Assembly (NCBI RefSeq): GCF_051622035.1
Contig: NC_135360.1
Span: 26,925,206-26,989,205 of the forward strand
Length of the DNA stretch: 64,000 bases
Origin: Arctopsyche grandis
Taxonomy: Eukaryota > Arthropoda > Insecta > Trichoptera > Hydropsychidae
Direction: 5' to 3'
Numbering within the stretch: position 1 is the stretch's first letter; every line of letters begins with the position of its first letter. A program made the translations under genes and the position numbers. Positions 40,041 through 50,783 of the stretch are shown piece by piece. The notes under the pieces are model-generated. The model was not told where the DNA came from, did no database searches, and was given only the letters and a program-made list of their open reading frames with translations.

Positions 40041-40853
40041 GCTACATGTCATCCCAGAACATGATGACCCCATAATATGCCAATTCAAATATCATTTTCG
40101 GTATCATGTGGGTTTAGGACCTCACGTATACATATGTAAATTCCAAAATGAAACGTGTGAAAAAACTAATAAAACAGTATTCATTCCGTACAACAGGTTA
40201 CATCAATTATGATTATGCACAGCATCGATCTTCGCCCATAAACATCGACCGATTTACAACGTTCTGCTTCTTCTCCCAAATCGGCGGAACCAATTAGTCC
40301 GAATTACACGATCAATTACTACACCGCAAACAAAACAAAAATTCAATTCCGCACACCTTCGATTCAACATGCATAATCAAAAGGAATCGTACGTATTGAC
40401 ATTCCTTAGCACTCGGTCGGAGGAAAACGAGTCGGATCAAAATTAAATAAAACAAAGACGGATAAAAAAATATATAATAAAACAAAAACAAAAAAAAACG
40501 ACACTGGAATCGTTAACACCTATCGAAAAAAAAACCTACGTATGTAAATAAGTTAGGAGCGAATATTATAATTGGACACGGCCGAGTGCGCGGATGACCG
40601 GGCCGAATACAAACATTGCCCGAGGCCGCGGGCGGGCCAACCTCATTACGCTCGCAGCTCGCGTGTGTTTGTGCAAACATTTTTTGACAAAAATCGGTCT
40701 CCATGTCGATGTCGTTGTCGTTCACTTGCATCGAGTGAGTTATTTGTCCGTCGACGCGCGGTGCATCCGAGTGCATAATAAAACGCACATGTGTAATCAG
40801 GCTGCGGGGGGGTCTCGCGAATCGCACATAATGCGATCAGCGATAGCGTGTCG

Positions 40854-40896
40854 CTTCCCAACATGTCTAAATCGAATATGTAGACATGTTGGGAAG
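40854..40896. repeat. Perfect hairpin, 15-bp arms
   Basis: CTTCCCAACATGTCT (40854-40868) and AGACATGTTGGGAAG (40882-40896) enclose a 13-base loop. Confidence 0.9.
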
Positions 40897-41068
40897 ACAT
40901 TAAGCCCCGTCTAAATTTTGGCACAAGACGCGCACGGAGACACGAGGTGCGCACGAATACATGTCAAGGTGCGTTCGACTAGAGAACAGACATAAAGAGA
41001 CACACCGCACGCCTGTATGAGCGCCTAATGTCTCCGTGTTAGCATGTGTGACATTCGCTAGTCATCAC

Positions 41069-41170
41069 TAGAGGTAGGATAGTCACAGTGCTATCCATTG
41101 TTCGGCAAACCTTTAACAATGCATATACAACCTTTGAACAATACACGGCCCCCTCAGGCTCCGGTGACTA
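41069..41170. mobile_element. 102-bp hAT-type MITE, inverted copy
   Basis: Starts TAGAGGTAGGATAGTCACAG and ends CCGGTGACTA; it is the reverse complement of the copies at 31.0 and 39.3 kb with only a few changes. Perfect target duplication GTCATCAC at 41061-41068 and 41171-41178. Confidence 0.9.
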
Positions 41171-42636
41171 GTCATCACAAAGCTGTGTCATAATTTGAAC
41201 GGGCGATTGGAGACATTATTGATAGCTAGCGTTGTGGTTTCGGAAACAAATTGATACACGATTTAAAATAAAGTTACAAGACGAATAGTATTAATTAATC
41301 GGAATCGGAACCGAAAGAGGGATCGGGAATCGGGAACTGAAAAGGAATTGAGAATCGGAACAGAAATAGGATTCCAGATCCGGAACTGAAGAAGGAATCC
41401 GGATTTCAAAATATATATCACAATTGTCAGAAGTTGATAAGTATATCGCAGATTGGATGGAATGAAACACACATACATTTGTACGTGGACGGCCAGGCGA
41501 GCGTGCGGAGATGGAATGGGGAACGATGCGAATTGACCGCAAGGGCTGTTCATGCTGAAACCACTAACGACAATAGCCTCGGGTGTGGTTCATGAATCAA
41601 TTCCTTTCCCAAACAGGCACAACACTAGTTGCTTCATAAAAATGTTTCAAAAAAGTTTAATTCCATTTTTTGCGACAGAAACCGACACACGCGAATAAAC
41701 ACACTACTTTTTACGTTTTTTACCCTGCGAAAAATTTTGAAGTGCAAACTTTTTAGCGCCCAAAGACGGTTACGAAAATGGGCCGTTTATTTCTAATATG
41801 TACGTGTGTTTGGCATTCAGAGAATTCTCCCCTTTCACACTCGTAAAATTAATAAATGAGTGAAAAAAGTAAATGTGAATTGTGAAGTTGTGGTAGAAAG
41901 ACGGATAACTAGCTGCCATCGCTTCAATCTGACACAAGATTACGAAGTAATTTTTAATGAGTTGGTTAATGATTAAACTCGTCTAAATTCATGTCGGAGA
42001 CATTAACTTACTTCAATGTTAGCCAATCCCCGTATGTCGGTAAAATATCAAAGCGACTTGAAGAGTGGAAGTAGTTCAAAATCAGATCCCAATTTTTTGA
42101 CGGGGAGGAATGTCACTGAACTATTAGAGTGAAGCTTATAAAAAGCTTGTAAAAAAAAACACTTGCCCAATATAAGATGCCTCCCCCCAATGTCTATATA
42201 TCATTCATAATAGAAAGTTTCGCTTCTATCGTGCGTGAAGTATGAAGTTCAGGTCCATACATGCCATAATATTGACCCAGACGTGTACATTTGTACAGTA
42301 TTTTGGGCCTCGACCGCAAGAAATTTGAAATCGAATGTGTTTTGACCACAAATTGAATGTACGTATTTTTAAAATGAAATATTATAGTTAATGATGTATG
42401 TAATTTATAGCCTAATGTTCTGTTGATATGACATTTTATTTCATTTCAACAATAATTTACTGTCTCATTTATTTACTTTGCAGGTTATACCTAAATGTAC
42501 ATACATCACTATCGTTGAGACAATGATATAAAACGTAATTTTAGAATGGACATTTATTTATCATTAAAATGATGGCTATTTATTGATGAAAAGGTACAGA
42601 GGGTGCAGTTTCTTTTTCTCAATACTAAGTATGTAT

Positions 42637-42796
42637 CAGTGGCGTGCGGTGAAAATCTCTCGGCTTTACTTAAGTGTGCGCGAGCAGGATACAAGAGGAC
42701 TCAGTATGGTGTTATTGAGTCTCAATATGTCTTGCTTGCGCACACTAAAGTAAAGCTGTGCGATAAAAACAGGAAGATTTCTACGGCACGCCGGTG
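42637..42796. mobile_element. Palindromic MITE, GTGGCGTGCGG family, copy 2
   Basis: Starts CAGTGGCGTGCGGTGAAAAT and ends CTACGGCACGCCGGTG; shares GCGCGAGCAGGATACAAGAG and the mirrored TTGCGCACACTAAAGTAAAG with the other copies. Arms pair over most of the length. Flanking sequence is TAT / CGTATATAC. Confidence 0.8.
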
Positions 42797-43329
42797 CGTA
42801 TATACATACATACATCGAGGAAGCAACGAAATATAAAAAATTATATATAGAAAAATTTGGTACCCAATATTTTTTTCTATTCTAAATATTCTTCAACTAT
42901 ACATACAAATACGTGAGTAAGTATTTGTATAAACGAACTAAACCTGAAACTACTCGAAAGAAACCTGTAGGTGTGGATATCGGTAGGTGTTTTCGTTTCT
43001 TTTTTCGGGGCTGTGATTAAGGCAATTATAGCGGTCATCAATCATACATTGATGGGCCACAAAATCTTACCAACGAATGCAATTGGACGCTAGCCCAGCT
43101 GTGCAGTTCAGACAAGGGTGCGGCGCAGGTGTAAATCACACTAAAAGCATTATCAGACCACTCAAAAAACTACGTTCTGTCGATGATAATAATACAATTG
43201 GTATTGATCTATACTTACTACAAACAACGAATTGGACTACAATATGACTACTGTTCTCAGTATTTAACTACACAACTGTCTGAAACCTCATTTTTACATT
43301 ATCAGAAAGGACAGAATCATTCAGGCAGT

Positions 43330-43560
43330 AGCATAAATATCAGCCTCCACTACTGAATTAAGATCGACACGCTTTCATTTATCTGTATTGATCAATACTA
43401 ACCATTCTAGTACCACATATTTTCTCTCGGGGTCTTCCTTATAACTTTTTACATCTTCTTATGTACTATTCGACCACTTCTCATATTCAATAGCCATTGC
43501 CATTTTACAATATTCACTCGTCTTACTGTGCCCGCTACTAAAATCATACCTCTCAACCAT
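43330..43560 (-). pseudogene. Probable third RTE-like LINE fragment
   Basis: The plus strand begins CAGCCTCCACTACTGAATTA, like the 3' ends at 24.2 kb (CACCTTCCACTGATGGATGA) and 39.08 kb (CACCATCCACTACTGGATAG). The following sequence has the same general composition and a CATTCTAGTACCA match to 24.26 kb. It is too diverged to translate convincingly. Confidence 0.35.
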
Positions 43561-43580
43561 ATATTTCGTTGTTTGTTTTG

Positions 43581-43626
43581 TCCTGCATTTATCATATATT
43601 TTGAAAATTATATGATAAATGCAGGA
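43581..43626. repeat. Perfect hairpin, 17-bp arms
   Basis: TCCTGCATTTATCATAT (43581-43597) and its exact reverse complement (43610-43626) surround a 12-base spacer. It sits at the left edge of the second copy of the 0.44-kb dispersed repeat. Confidence 0.9.
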
Positions 43627-44115
43627 TAATAGGCCCAAGTCCAGAGCGCCTTCCTTTTTTGCTATTTTTTTTAATTATAAAATTGAAAAACTGTTTAGTT
43701 AAATTTGGCATTATAAAACATTTTATATTAATCTTCATATTTTTACATAAAGTAACAATACTGACTATAAAATATTATAATTTACGAACGAGGCAGGAAG
43801 TTGGCTGTCAAATATCAACGACTCACGAATAAAACACATCAAACAATAAACTGTCGTCGGAACAAATGGTTGCTTGCAATTGTAAATTGGTTGGTTGCCT
43901 ACAATCAGTAAAATATTGCTAAAACTTGACTAAAAACAAAATAACTAAATGAAAATATTAAACGCAATCCAGATGTTTATGGTCATTTTATTTGGATAGT
44001 ATGCATATAATATATTCAAATTTAATATAAAACATCTCAATTTTAATTAAAAATCATTAATTAAATTTTATTATTTATTATTTCTTTAACTTAAACCTAT
44101 TATAAGTTTATTACT
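43627..44115. mobile_element. Dispersed repeat, copy 2
   Basis: Shares AAGTAACAATACTGACTATA, GTTGGCTGTCAAATATCAAC, GACTCACGAATAAAAC and CTGTCGTCGGAACAA with 630-740. Borders are approximate; the left border adjoins a perfect hairpin and the right part is AT-rich with no clear end. Confidence 0.45.
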
Positions 44116-44139
44116 CAGAAAAAGGGGGCGTTATAACTG

Positions 44140-44291
44140 TAGAGGTCGGACCGGAAGCGTGCCGTTCATAGTTAATTGTTCGCTGTGTTTGTCCAATTTT
44201 ATGAAGAACCTTTTTTTTTGCACTCTAGCTTTGTAAATATACCCAAAAAGACCTGATTCCTGGAAAAAGCACGCTTCCGGTCTTACCTCTA
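44140..44291. mobile_element. 152-bp hAT-type MITE of the TAGAGGTAGGACCGG family
   Basis: Ends TAGAGGTCGGACCGGAAGCG and CACGCTTCCGGTCTTACCTC TA are inverted copies of about 22 bp. Flanks contain GTTATAAC and GTTATAAG, a likely 8-bp duplication offset by two bases. Compared with 39385-39496 it carries extra internal sequence, including a poly-T stretch. Confidence 0.75.
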
Positions 44292-44334
44292 GTTATAAGC
44301 AGTCTTCGGCGGACGAATGCGCCGAAACAGGATC

Positions 44335-44412
44335 CTTTTGTCAATTTCTATTGTTAACCCTTGTTTTGCTCTCTAGAGAGCAAAAAAGGTTAACAATAGA
44401 AATTGACAAAAG
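44335..44412. repeat. Long palindrome, about 38-bp arms
   Basis: CTTTTGTCAATTTCTATTGT then TAACCC, TTTTGCTCTCTAGAGAGCAAAA in the centre, and GGTTAACAATAGAAATTGAC then AAAAG. The two arms are inverted copies apart from a small indel. The centre CTCTAGAG has no loop, so a cruciform is possible. About 45 bp right of the MITE at 44140. Confidence 0.9.
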
Positions 44413-44969
44413 AAACCCATTTATTTCGAGCCAGCGCATCCACGCGCCGCGCTTTAGTTACAAGCTTAACAAGTCTAGGGGTATCCTTAGGCCAGTCGTG
44501 TATATATGTATGTATGTATGTATATTTTTAACTGTATGTGCCTTACAAACTTTGTATGTGCTATAAATAGATGGGATTTAAGAAATGACATTTTACAAAT
44601 ATTTTTTTCGTATTTAATACTTCTCGTCGTGGGTCTACCAATATATTCAAAGAATAAAAATAAACATAAAATTTTATAATTAAGCCGTAATTAATTATTT
44701 GGATTCCTTGAAAAATATCATGAACTTAAAGGGCTCCAAAGGCTGAAGGCGACTATGAAACATAATCAATGTCCCACAGTTTGACGAGCAAGAGACGCTG
44801 CGGCGACCGCACGCAATTTGAATTCTGAATGGAAATGTGTACGTCGCTTCGCATACAGGTACTTCAAGGTCAACGGTGGTAGATGGAAGAAACGCTCGAA
44901 GAATGCCTTCAGCTCAGTTTTATACGAGGTGCTCCGTTTTACACGAGGATGGACGAAACGCGTGACGTC

Positions 44970-45245
44970 GGAGATACGGCAAGGCGTCTAGACGCGGCGT
45001 GAGAAACTGTGTTGGGGGTGCGTGAGCGACGCAGAGACGCGCGCGAGCGAGAGCCGGCCAGGTTGCTGCGGCGGGCGGCAGAGCGGGACGGGCGACGCGG
45101 GGTGCTGCTCACGAGCACGCCCTCTCGTTACCCAGACGCGGAGCGGTGCAAACCGGTCGACCAGACCTCGTTATGTAACTTGATGGCCGACCAGATTTTC
45201 GCCTATCAATAACGCTCGACACCTCGGCCGCCGAGAGCGCGATCT
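44970..45245. promoter_or_regulatory. GC-rich island in the first pangolin intron
   Basis: A block rich in CG dinucleotides (GCGCGCGAGCGAGAG-type sequence) contrasting with the AT-rich surroundings, about 5.5 kb downstream of exon A on the minus strand. The plus-strand open frame 45009-45212 is low complexity (Arg/Glu) with no motif and is not called. No convincing splice donor was found. It could be an enhancer, an alternative promoter or a fragment of inserted DNA. Confidence 0.25.
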
Positions 45246-45703
45246 CTAGTCCCAAGCTTGAGAGCGTTCACAGTTTTATAGAGACCGTGTTGTCAAAAAA
45301 AAACAATGCCCGTATCGGGGCTATAAATCGTCTTATAAAAAGTTGAGGTACTCCCCAATAGAAAGGCAAATTTACGGACCAAGAACCTAAAATAAACTTG
45401 AATATGACTCATACGATGATTTCTGACATTTACAGTGACAACAGTATTTAATATGTACATACATATATTCAATAGCTGCAGTTTTCATACATATATTCAA
45501 TAGATTAAATTCAATACATATATTCAAAAGAACAGAGCTATTAAAAAAATAACAATTTGGACAACAATATCTCACAATCCAACTTCATTTTAATTAAAAA
45601 AATATATTTATTCAAATTGGGCTAATATCTATTTTGAATATCTCTGGGAGTATTAATACAGGGTGCCGCATATATAAAGTAATCAATAACTTGTAATAAA
45701 ACT

Positions 45704-45761
45704 GAAGAGGTTAGTAAAAAAGATAAATATTTCGATATTTATCTTTTTTACTAACCTCTTC
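45704..45761. repeat. Perfect 27-bp stem hairpin with TTCG loop
   Basis: The arm GAAGAGGTTAGTAAAAAAGA then TAAATAT (45704-45730) is exactly complementary to 45735-45761, separated by TTCG. There are no mismatches. It contains no coding frame. Confidence 0.95.
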
Positions 45762-45849
45762 TTATTATTTTATAAAGAAGTAAATGAAACAAATAACATG
45801 TACCTTTCATCAATTTGACCTATGAGAAAAATACAAAGATAGAAACATT

Positions 45850-46195
45850 GCGTCTCAGATCTGCATACATTGAGTATATTGGTGAGTCACTCTTAAGCCT
45901 TGACCGCACTAGGCGACACTGTGCTGCAACGACGCAGCGCAGCACACCAGAGTTGGTACAAAAGGCATACAATTTCATACAAACAATATTCGGCCGCGCT
46001 GCGTCGTTGCAGTTCAGTGCCGCCTAGTTCGGTCAGACTTTAGTTGGTAATTCGATATTCATATCTTTTTTTTATTAATATTATTTAGTAAAAAACAAAA
46101 TGTGATTTAAACGCGAAATCAGTGTCGGAGTCACGCGAAATCAGTGTCGGAGTCACTCGAATTTTTAACGACTCCGACTCCCAACTCTACAGCCT
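45850..46195. mobile_element. Dispersed repeat with GGAGTCGGAGTCG end, copy 2 (occupied)
   Basis: Parallels 23100-23306: GTCTCAGATCTGCATACATT, GGTGAGTCACTCTTAAGCC, then the inserted MITE (45901-46035), then TTAGTTGGTAATTCGATATT, and finally a duplicated AATCAGTGTCGGAGTCAC and CGACTCCGACTCC ending near CTCTACAGCCTTG. Confidence 0.6.
45901..46035. mobile_element. 135-bp palindromic MITE (TGACCG...CGGTCA)
   Basis: The two ends are inverted copies over 39 bp with 35 matches (TGACCG, ACTAGGCG, CACTG, CTGCAACGACGCAGCG in common). Only about 57 bp lie between the arms. It has no coding capacity and is GC-richer than its surroundings. The related uninterrupted repeat at 23.1 kb supports a discrete insertion, although a clear target duplication could not be read. 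Confidence 0.7.
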
Positions 46196-48871
46196 TGATT
46201 ATGAATTTACATAAATGAACTTTGAATTTTCAAACACTTCAAATCTAATGACAGTATTCTTGTAAACAAATATATTCAAGGGGTGGTACCCAAAAACAGT
46301 TACGAGACCACTTCATTAGAGATTGAAACAATAAAGAAGAGCACCACATACTGTCAAAGCAAAACAAAACAATAAAAAAGTGAAACAATTATGAAATTGA
46401 AAAACCGTCACTTTTATAGTAAAAACTACTCAAAGTAGTGATAAAATCAAAATATAGGTAATCTAATCTGTCTTGGTATGCTTCATATCGAACATCGTTC
46501 CAGAGACATTTCACTATGTGGCAGATAGTACTCAGGGTAAACCACTAAACCTCCAAATCTAGTACGCATTAAGGTGAATAGACATTAAAAAGAAAACAAG
46601 TATGCAATAAAATGTACAAAAATTGTGATCGTTTCCAATATGTGAGAATCTGTCGAACATTCGTTTATATACAAAACGTTCTTCTACACCTTAAACGTCC
46701 TGCAACACCTGTGCCACAACTATTACGAAAGTTTATTATAATTGACTTCACGGTAGAATGCACATCCGTAAGTTTGATATTAGTCCCCGGGCTATGTATA
46801 CTGTGGTGAGCCTGACTGCAATAAACCGAGGTGAAGATGTAGAGCAACTTAATTTTCCATGTAAGTATGTGTGTAGAAACTATGTAAATAAAATATTTTA
46901 CGAATTTAAATATATCAAAATGATATATCATCAAAATTCAAATGGATAGTTTATGTCATTCGCACAGTATGAATTGTGTTTATTTTAAGGGAAACTTGGG
47001 ATTTACGGCTTCCCACTGGGGAGGCATAAAACGTTTCTCAGAAAACCATGGGTGGTTTTGAAGCAGCGTCTGTGCCATTTTTTTTTTGTTTCGCTTGAGC
47101 ATCTAATAAATTGAAAGATGACTACTTACGAATATTTTAAATTTGAGAAATATGGGAAAAAAATTCTACACCGATTTATAATAAAATATATAGAAAATAA
47201 CAGCGATAACTGAACACATGCAATTCAGCATCCGTTTTACTACATAATAAAAATTGATATGAGCAAATTCAAAAGAAAAAAGTTCATTCTATTAAATTTA
47301 TCGTACAAAGTGTGTGACGTGATTGACAGAATAGAGACGAATCAGGTAGGATTAGTAGAGACCGGTGTCGAATTGCACCTGAGGAGAGCACAATAGAGTG
47401 GGCCAACTCCAATAGCAAAACGTGTCATAACAAAACTACACAGCATCTTTTCAAAATTGCACCGTATTCCCCAAACACTGCACCGACTATAATAAATATA
47501 GGTAAAAAAAAAACAAACAGTTATTTCCGAAAAGGAGTCTGTGAGAAACGTAAAAAAGTAAAAGCAAAATCGCGCATCGAAAACTCAACCGATCCATAAA
47601 ATCGGTATGAGATCCGTGAAATAGGGAGCAAAAAGTGAAATATCGACAATTGGCAATTAAGTGATAAATAAACTGCAATAAATTGAGACAGCTTGCAAAA
47701 AAGTGAAAAAAAAATCGTAGGAAACAAACAGCGCCGTCAAAACGTGTTGATAACTTCAAAAAAACGAAACCGTTTTGATCCGACAGAGATTTTTTGATGT
47801 TCGGTGACTTCCAACAAAAAGCACCCTTTGATCATCATAGCCAGTGAGCAACTGGTCCAGCCTGTCTCCGATACATCAGCAGACAGATGCCGGCCAGTCG
47901 CAATGTTTGGATCGATCGAATTTCAAATAATCATCAGCGTTCGGGGGAACGTTCATATGAAGTGTTGTTTGAATCTTCGAAGAAGAAAATCTTGGAAAAA
48001 TCGATTCGAATTTCCAAAACTTCAAGAAAAACAAAAACAAAATATCCATTTATCGCTTCAGTATATTATTGTTGTTAATGCAATCATTCTAGATAAAAAG
48101 TCAGATTGCGCTAGTTATTTTTAACGCCGCAAGATATGGATAAAGCAGCAACAATAATTGGTCACAGTCTTAAAATACTAATTTATTATACATTTTGATT
48201 TTTAACTAAATTAGTACCAATTTACATGCATTATGTGTAAAAAAAAACACGCAGCATAGGTACATTCACATCAAAAGAAATTGATTTCAAAAAATAAAAT
48301 TCATAGTAATCAACTAAAATTACTCTATATTTTTGGATAATTTTACACACACACCTACTAAAATATTTCCGTACAAACTTTTAAATTAATTTTTTACATT
48401 TAGTATTCAGTATTTTCACGTTTAGAAATTACTAAGAATTAAATCAAACATGTTCTTACATACATAGGTATACACATATCGAACTAGAAAAACAAAGAAT
48501 TACTAATGTAACCTTAACAAAATGCAAAAATCTAACCCTGATAAGTTATCAGTGATAACACTCGCTAGTGCGAAGTGGTCTAATTTTTAAGGACCGAAAA
48601 TATGTACTTGCAAATGTACACGTCAATGAAAATATGTCAACTATGATTTAAACCATATATCTATAAATTCAACCACCCACGAATCAAATGATTTCAAAAA
48701 GTAAATTTTACAAAACGTCAACTTCTTGGCTAAATTTCAAATCAATTTGAATTAATGCACAATTTCTGTCAATTTTAATAATAAAATAATCTTAAAGGGT
48801 TATTTTTTCTTCAGACAAGCATGAAAAAACCATTATCGAATTGAAATCAATGTCAGATATTGAATTTTTTC

Positions 48872-49076
48872 CCACTCCGATTTGGAGATTGTAATTCTCT
48901 TTTTAATATATTTCAATGCAACAAATTGATTGAACAATCATGTGTCATTTGTTATAATATTTTTCGTGTTTATTTAAATACGAAAAATATTATAAAAAAT
49001 GACACATATTTGTTCAATCAATTTGTTGCATTAAAGATATATTAATAAGAAAATTACAATCTCCAAATTGGAGTGG
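48872..49076. mobile_element. 205-bp foldback MITE with about 90-bp arms
   Basis: The left end CCACTCCGATTTGGAGATTG TAATT mirrors the right end AATTACAATCTCCAAATTGG AGTGG. The inner arms AACAAATTGATTGAACAA and TTGTTCAATCAATTTGTT, then ATAATATTTTTCGT and ACGAAAAATATTAT, continue the pairing to a loop of about 12 bases. No coding content; flanks are T-rich and A-rich. Confidence 0.8.
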
Positions 49077-49542
49077 AAAAATAACTGCAGAAAATGGTTA
49101 GTTGTAGTTTCGCAAATAAAAATGGAATTTCCCGAACAATATAATGAATGCATATACGAGTATATTTTCTCCATACCAAATATTCTCTCTATGTTTGGTT
49201 ATTTTCTCTATTTTGGTTTTTTTATGTTTTTAGAGAGAATATTCTCGTTAATGAAGATTCAACGGACTGATGAAAGAAATAGACTTTCTATGGATGTACT
49301 ATAACTGTTGATTATGTACTAAAAAATAAGGTAGTCATGCAGGAGGTCAAATCTAATGAAAAATATACAAATTGTTTTTATTCCTATGACTATATTTTCT
49401 TTTATTTTTGACTGTTTTTATTCCAATCAATAAATTATTGTTAAAATTTGTTGATTTTACTTTCCTATGTAAAACTAGTGGTATAATATTGTTTATTTTT
49501 TCGGGTGGGAGGTCTCGGTTTGACCTGAAGAAATCTGGCAGC

Positions 49543-49665
49543 CAGTGGTGTGAACAAATTTTTACCATCCCCCACCCCTCCCACTTTTTTCGTTACTTAA
49601 AAAATATATTTCCTAATATTGGTAGTTGAAATATTAATAAAAAAAATCAAATGCTAATTAACAAA
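49543..49665. mobile_element. Partial second copy of the 18.4-kb hAT-type element
   Basis: Starts CAGTGGTGTGAACAAATTTT and continues with TTTTTTCGTTACTTAAAAAA, CCTAATATTGGTAG and AAATGCTAATTAAC, matching the first 150 bases of the element at 18397 in the same order. The match stops after the CTAATTAAC block, so the copy is truncated or replaced. Confidence 0.6.
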
Positions 49666-49893
49666 TATTCTTACTTGTTGTTATTATGATGTTTTTTTTT
49701 TAATATTTCATAAGAACTTCAGTGGTTTAGCAGCCTATTCGAGACACACAGACATTCATTTTTTTAATATATAGTATGTATATAGAAGATAGATAGATAA
49801 AAAATCGGTCTCCGTGACGAGCCGGAATGTGAAATTACTGAAAACGCAAATATCGAAAATAGAAAGATCTTAAGTCGAAAGATCAAAATAAAC

Positions 49894-49973
49894 AGGCTTT
49901 TCCTCCCGTATTCTGCGCGCGCACATTAAACAAGGCTGTATGACAAAAAGAGAGATAATTTCACCGCATGCCA

Positions 49974-49976
<3 letters not shown>
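49894..49976. mobile_element. Palindromic MITE, GTGGCGTGCGG family, copy 3 (right half only)
   Basis: Contains GGCTTTTCCTCCCGTATTCTG, GCGCGCACATTAAACAAGGC and TTTCACCGCATGCCACTG, equal to the right half of the copy at 50225. The left half is missing; the (AT)n tract follows directly. Confidence 0.75.

Positions 49977-50058
<82 letters not shown>
49977..50058. repeat. (AT)n microsatellite, about 41 units
   Basis: An 82-base alternating AT tract immediately after the right half of a palindromic MITE and before the right arm of the composite element. Confidence 0.96.
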
Positions 50059-50063
<5 letters not shown>

Positions 50064-50224
50064 TTACATAGAACCGTTTACCATGCATACATTATTTTTG
50101 ATCTTTCGACTTAAGATCTTTCAATTTTTGATCTTTGCCTTCCGATATTTGCTTTTTCGATCTTTTGACTTTCGGTGCCGTGAGGTAGACCCGAAAAACG
50201 GTTAATATATATATATATATATAT

Positions 50225-50389
50225 CAGTGGCGTGCGGTAAAACTCTCTCTCCCCCCGTCGTACATCCTCACTTATGTAATTTGCGCGAGCAGGATACAAG
50301 ACGAAAAGGCTTTTCCTCCCGTATCCTGCGCGCGCACATTAAACAAGGCTGTATGACAAAAACGGAGATAATTTCACCGGATGCCAGTG
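50225..50389. mobile_element. Palindromic MITE, GTGGCGTGCGG family, copy 4
   Basis: Full copy of 165 bp: CAGTGGCGTGCGGTAAAACT at the left, GCGCGAGCAGGATACAAGAC in the first arm, and TTCACCGGATGCCAGTG at the right. It follows a short (AT)n and is followed by ATATTATATTATATATAC. Located inside a larger inverted-repeat composite, about 230 bp from exon A. Confidence 0.85.
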
Positions 50390-50618
50390 ATATTATATTA
50401 TATATACATAGTACCGTTTACCATGCACCCTTTTTTTTGATCTTTCGATTTTCGATCTTTGCCTTCCGATATTTGCTTTTTCGATCTTTTGACCTTCGGT
50501 GCCGTGAGGTAGACCTCACTGGGAGTATGTAAATACTAAAATAAAAAGTGAGACTTTTTTGAGACCGTCTCAATTTTGTGGTTAGTGTTAGTGTTGTTGG
50601 ATGGGTGATGGGACTCAC

Positions 50619-50783
50619 CTCGCTTTCGGTGAGATCGATGAGGCTGGACTTCTCCTCGAGGAGTTCTGAACTGCGCTTCTCGTCTTCGACGTCGCCCTCG
50701 TCTTTGAACACCTTGACCTCGTCAGTGGATCCGAGGTCGTCGCCGGCCGCCTCAGTGGGGGCGCCGGAGTGCGCGTGCGGCAT
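50619..50783 (-). CDS. pan: pangolin/TCF coding exon A (start codon, Armadillo-binding domain)
   Basis: First coding exon of the insect TCF/LEF transcription factor, the nuclear effector of Wnt signalling. It encodes 55 residues starting MPHAHSG. Residues about 14-55 form the acidic beta-catenin/Armadillo-binding segment: [17 protein letters not shown], then [13 protein letters not shown], matching the start of Drosophila pangolin and vertebrate LEF1/TCF7L2. The exon ends in phase 0 at a consensus donor (GAG then GTGAGT; intron begins at 50618). The ATG at 50783 has an A at -3, and an in-frame TGA at 50798-50796 rules out an upstream start in this frame. Codons are GC-rich, unlike the AT-rich surroundings. 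The next exon is about 40 kb away on the same strand. The family assignment comes from known TCF N-termini; the exon limits are read directly. Confidence 0.96.

Larger units (their letters stand above)
49805..50516. mobile_element. Composite inverted-repeat element with GATCTTTCGA modules
   Basis: The left arm (from 49805, CGGTCTCCGTGACG, then GAAAGATCTTAAGTCGAAAG) is inverted relative to the right arm (50080-50192, CTTTCGACTTAAGATCTTTC, ending GTGCCGTGAGGTAGACCC). The centre holds half a palindromic MITE and (AT)n. After the first right arm come a short (AT)n, a full MITE and a second right arm (50400-50516), a tandem duplication. It ends only about 100 bp from exon A. Confidence 0.7.
34154..50618. 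other. Pangolin large intron, right part
   Basis: Intron between exon A and the candidate microexon. It contains GC-rich islands at 36.3 and 45.0 kb, copies of the GTGGCGTGCGG palindromic MITE at 37.1, 42.6, 49.9 and 50.2 kb, an RTE remnant carrying two MITEs at 39.1-39.7 kb, hAT MITEs at 39.7, 41.1 and 44.1 kb, and several long hairpins (40.85, 43.6, 44.3, 45.7, 45.9 and 48.9 kb). No further coding exon was supported. Confidence 0.7.
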
